From a bacterium UBP2_UBA4780 (GTDB lineage: Bacteria; Edwardsbacteria; AC1; EtOH8): a DNA stretch of 8,288 nucleotides. Shown here piece by piece: positions 5,253 through 8,288 of the stretch. The stretch's first letter is position 1. Every line of letters starts with the position of its first letter. The notes beneath the pieces are model-generated. The model had not been told where the DNA came from. It did no database searches and was given only the letters and a program-made list of their open reading frames with translations. Location: NCBI GenBank assembly GCA_002403115.1, contig DHHE01000113.1:1-8288 (forward strand). The letters run 5' to 3'. Both the position numbers and the translations under genes were made by a program.

Positions 5253-8200
5253 ATGAAGACAAACGTCCCTTTCCCGGCCCTGGCCCTTCTGCTGGCCGCG
5301 CCGCTTTTGGCCCTGCCCTCCATGCCTTCTGCCGCCCCGCCCCAGGCCGCAAAGCTCATGTCCACGCGGACGCTGGACATCAACGCCTGGACAATTCGGA
5401 CCTCAAACTACGGCAATTTTATCAACTCCTCTGGCAGCTCCGGCGGCTATTGGGGCGGCCCCTCCTACAACTACATCTACGAGACCTGCTTTTGGCTCGC
5501 GGCCACAGACACCGGCGGCACAAGGGGGGTGGCCAGCGGCTACAGCTGCACCGAGTTCGGCCCGGTCAACCCATACACCGAAAGCTACGAGAACTGGCTG
5601 AGCGATCCCCAGGCCAGGGTCTATCTTTCCACCGACCCGGCCGACGTTTTGGAATGGCCCCTACGCGACCCGGCCAACCGTCCCGTCATCAGGTCGATGC
5701 AGGACAGCTACTGCAAGTACAGCGACCAGAACCCATTTTACAGTTTCTCGGGCAGCGCCATCGTGGGCATCGTAGTGGAACAGATCACTTACGCCTGGAA
5801 CTACGCGGACAACAACGACATCGTCTTCTTCTTCTTCAACGTCAAGAACAAGAACGACTACGCCCTGGCCAACTGCCGCATCGCCATCTTCGTGGACGGC
5901 GACATCGGCAACGAGGCCGGGACCTCGGCCAACGACCGGACGGCCTTCGACTGCCAGCGCAACCTGGCCATGCAGTTCCAGAACGAGCCCGAGCCGGGCT
6001 GGCCGCGGACCGGGTGCATCGGCTTCAGGTTCTTCGAAAGCCCGAACAACAACACGGGCGACACGGTCCGGGTGGTGGACAATCAGTATTCCCGTCACAT
6101 CCTTCCCGGCGAGCCCCTGGGGATGACCGCCTTCAAGCTCTACTCCATAGAGATCGCCCCCCAGACCGACGAGCAGAAATACCTGACCTTGGAGGGTTAC
6201 AACTACCATACCATGATCAGGGACGACTACGACGAGTGGGGGGCGGTGACGCCTGCCGACAAGCGCTTCGTCCAGGCCTCGGGGCCGTTCATCCTGAAGG
6301 CGGCCAATTCGGGCAACCCGGACAGCATGACCACCCTATGCGTGGGCATCATGGCCGCCTGGGACACCGCCGCACTCAAGGCCTCCTCGGACGTGGCCCA
6401 GGCCATCTTCGACAACGACTTCGAGCTGGCCGCGCCCCCGGCGGCCCCCGCCCTGACGGCAGTTCCCGGCGACGCCAAGGTCTATCTCAGCTGGAATAAA
6501 ATCGCCGAGACCAACCCGGACCCCTGCCACGCGGTCATGGACAGCGCCAAGGGCTGGTTTACCTACTTCAAGGGAAGCTGGCAGTACTGCACCGACAAGA
6601 CGCTGGTGGACAGCTTCGAGATCAAGACCGGGTCCACCACCTCGCTGCGGGTGGCCCGGGACGCCCCCAATCCTTCGGGAGGCACCGACACCCTTTACGC
6701 CTTCTACAGCCAGAAGGCGATGTACTGTCCATACGACTTCCAGGCCTACGCCCTGTACCGGGCAGCCAGTAGAGAAAACCTCTCCTTCCCGGGCCTGAGG
6801 ACCCAGCTGGGCGTTCTGCACACCGGCTCTTCCGGCGCTCAAAGCCGCAATTGGGACAGGGATGACGGCGTTCAGATAGTAATCGACATACGGGAATACG
6901 CCTACGTCACCCCTGGCGGCACCTACTCCCTGCCGATTTACGACACCTTGGGTACGGACTGCGGGCTGGGCTACGGCTTCGTGGACACGGACGTCAGGAA
7001 CGGGATGACTTACTGGTACGGGCTCTCGGCCATCGACTACCAGCCCAACGTCTACTTCACCCACAAGTGCGCCACCACCCTGGCCTCGAACCCGTCCCTG
7101 CTGGCGGTCCCGGCCGCGCCCCGCTACGACATCCCCGGCTCCCGGCCGGCCGGGATACAGATCCGGGTGGACGCGGGCTGCCAGACCACCACCGACTACT
7201 GGTACGGCACCAAAGTGGTCAACCCCCCGAACGTGCCGAACGACAGCTTCATGCTCCACTGGCAGCCGGCGGGCAGGGTAGTCAAGGCTGGTTTATACCC
7301 CAACTACAACATCAATTACCCGGTTTACCGCGGCCATCTCTACAACGGGGCCAAGTCCCTGGTGGATTCGGTGACGCTTGTTCCGGACATCAGGCCAGAA
7401 TTGTACCCTTTTACCTTTTCCTTTTTCGGTCCGGCCCGCGACGAGCTGCCCTTCGGAGGCATCGTCTTTCAACCCTTCGTGGTCTACCCGCCATCGGAGG
7501 CCGTCATCGACAGCCTGGTGATCATCGAGGCCGCCGGCGGCGGCCGTACCTACCCCCGGGACAGCATAAAACTCCAGTTGAGCCCGGTCTTCGGCGGTCC
7601 CAGTTACAGCACCACCTGGCAGTGGCGGGGGAGCGACTTCGAGATCCGGTGGAAGGACACCCTTGCCAGCAGCCTGACCGCCCAGGTGTGGGACCTGGAC
7701 AACGATGTCGAGGTACCCCTGGAGGCCGGGGTGACCAAGGGCAACATGGTCCAGAGCTCCTGGTGCTTCAATCCGTTGGCCGCGGGGAACGGATCGGTCC
7801 TGGTTGACAGCAGCACCGCCACCTACACCATGGGCATGCACATCGCCGGGGCGGCGGTGTACTTCAACTACGCCGGCACCACCCTGCGGCGGATGACATC
7901 GCTGTGGCCGCATCGCCCGGAGACCGGCGACATCTGGCGGGTGTACTGCTCGGGGCCCAGGCCTCCGCACCAGGGCGGGCTGGCCGCCATTATGCTGTCT
8001 CCTCAGAAGCCGGGTTACAACATCAGTCTATCGCCCGACTCGCTCCTCTACCAGAACATCCCCAATCCGTTCTGCGGCAGGACAGCCATCGTCTATCAGG
8101 TGCCGGGCGCGTCCCCGGTCTCCCTGCATGTCTACAACATCCTCGGTCAAAGGGTGCGAACCCTGGTGGAGGGTTTTGTTCCTTCCGGGCTGCATCAAGC

Positions 8201-8288
8201 GCTCTGGGACGGCCGCGACTTTCGGGGTGCTCGGGTTTCCGCCGGGGTGTATTTCTGCCGTCTGCAGATCGGAAACAGGGCGCTGACG
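5253..8288 (+). CDS. Large secreted surface protein with FN3-like region and T9SS-type C-terminal domain, 3' end cut
   Basis: 1012 codons are open to the window end. Residues 1-27 form a signal peptide: Lys2, a Leu/Ala core at about 7-21, and a likely cut after PSA. Residues about 45-385 resemble the N-terminal region of very large surface proteins of uncultivated FCB-like bacteria: NYGNF (52-56), GGYWGG (64-69), then an aspartate-rich stretch, DGDIGNE (215-221), that could bind calcium. Function is unknown. From about 391 (PPAAPALTAVPGDAKVYLSW) to about 592 (YWYGLSA) it is fibronectin type III-like with long insertions. The C-terminal 80-90 residues are a FlgD-Ig/Por-type sorting domain: NIPNPF (935-940), VYNILGQRV, the LWDGRD segment and SAGVYF. 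A short basic tail should follow just beyond the window. I count 17 cysteines, including two (941 and 1002) inside the sorting domain. ATG 5253 is chosen for the signal peptide and AGGG at 5241-5244; an in-frame ATG at 5202 lacks an SD. Confidence 0.9.
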   Translation, partial: MKTNVPFPALALLLAAPLLALPSMPSAAPPQAAKLMSTRTLDINAWTIRTSNYGNFINSSGSSGGYWGGPSYNYIYETCFWLAATDTGGTRGVASGYSCTEFGPVNPYTESYENWLSDPQARVYLSTDPADVLEWPLRDPANRPVIRSMQDSYCKYSDQNPFYSFSGSAIVGIVVEQITYAWNYADNNDIVFFFFNVKNKNDYALANCRIAIFVDGDIGNEAGTSANDRTAFDCQRNLAMQFQNEPEPGWPRTGCIGFRFFESPNNNTGDTVRVVDNQYSRHILPGEPLGMTAFKLYSIEIAPQTDEQKYLTLEGYNYHTMIRDDYDEWGAVTPADKRFVQASGPFILKAANSGNPDSMTTLCVGIMAAWDTAALKASSDVAQAIFDNDFELAAPPAAPALTAVPGDAKVYLSWNKIAETNPDPCHAVMDSAKGWFTYFKGSWQYCTDKTLVDSFEIKTGSTTSLRVARDAPNPSGGTDTLYAFYSQKAMYCPYDFQAYALYRAASRENLSFPGLRTQLGVLHTGSSGAQSRNWDRDDGVQIVIDIREYAYVTPGGTYSLPIYDTLGTDCGLGYGFVDTDVRNGMTYWYGLSAIDYQPNVYFTHKCATTLASNPSLLAVPAAPRYDIPGSRPAGIQIRVDAGCQTTTDYWYGTKVVNPPNVPNDSFMLHWQPAGRVVKAGLYPNYNINYPVYRGHLYNGAKSLVDSVTLVPDIRPELYPFTFSFFGPARDELPFGGIVFQPFVVYPPSEAVIDSLVIIEAAGGGRTYPRDSIKLQLSPVFGGPSYSTTWQWRGSDFEIRWKDTLASSLTAQVWDLDNDVEVPLEAGVTKGNMVQSSWCFNPLAAGNGSVLVDSSTATYTMGMHIAGAAVYFNYAGTTLRRMTSLWPHRPETGDIWRVYCSGPRPPHQGGLAAIMLSPQKPGYNISLSPDSLLYQNIPNPFCGRTAIVYQVPGASPVSLHVYNILGQRVRTLVEGFVPSGLHQALWDGRDFRGARVSAGVYFCRLQIGNRALT

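Noticed and set aside
5450..6499. 349-codon plus-strand frame inside the secreted protein
   Set aside because: Arg/His/Gln/Gly-rich out-of-frame product with no motif, overlapping a well-supported gene.
6336..7259. 307-codon minus-strand frame opposite the large secreted protein
   Set aside because: Val/Gly/Arg-rich antisense shadow with no recognisable domain; the plus frame has a signal peptide, FN3-like region and sorting domain.

Overview
The window comes from a GC-rich, Gram-negative (diderm) bacterium. Two genes point to an outer membrane: lpxB, which makes lipid A, and a very large secreted protein that ends in a type IX-secretion-like C-terminal sorting domain. A lipoprotein and a TPR protein complete a style typical of the FCB superphylum and neighbouring uncultivated phyla (for example Edwardsbacteria- or WOR-3-like lineages). 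This placement rests on protein style only and has low to moderate confidence.

Layout: (1) positions 1-2307, minus strand: a TPR-repeat protein followed 25 bp downstream by lpxB, whose last codons lie beyond the window edge; probably one transcript. (2) 2308-2463: a compact divergent promoter region firing left into TPR-lpxB and right into the next gene. (3) 2464-3672, plus strand: a lipoprotein with a carboxypeptidase-regulatory-like domain and a six-blade kelch propeller, ended by a strong intrinsic terminator at 3691-3723. (4) 3730-3825: a 96-bp nested inverted-repeat element between convergent genes; it overlaps the 3' end of the next gene and supplies its stop codon. (5) 3816-5087, minus strand: a radical SAM protein of a family I recognise but whose function I do not know. 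(6) 5088-5252: a second divergent promoter region, similar in sequence to the first. (7) 5253-8288, plus strand: a secreted, cysteine-rich protein of more than 1012 residues with a fibronectin-III-like middle and the sorting domain, still open at the window end.

The genes do not form one obvious pathway. The shared theme is the cell envelope (lipid A, a surface lipoprotein, a T9SS-type cargo protein), with a TPR scaffold and an orphan radical SAM enzyme. The more unusual signals are in the DNA between genes: two look-alike divergent promoter modules with near-consensus -35/-10 boxes, palindromes lying on promoter boxes, a radical SAM start codon at the predicted transcription start (a leaderless mRNA), and the repeat that writes the end of a reading frame. 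All stretches between genes are shorter than 300 bp. I saw no tRNA, rRNA, CRISPR array or transposase.
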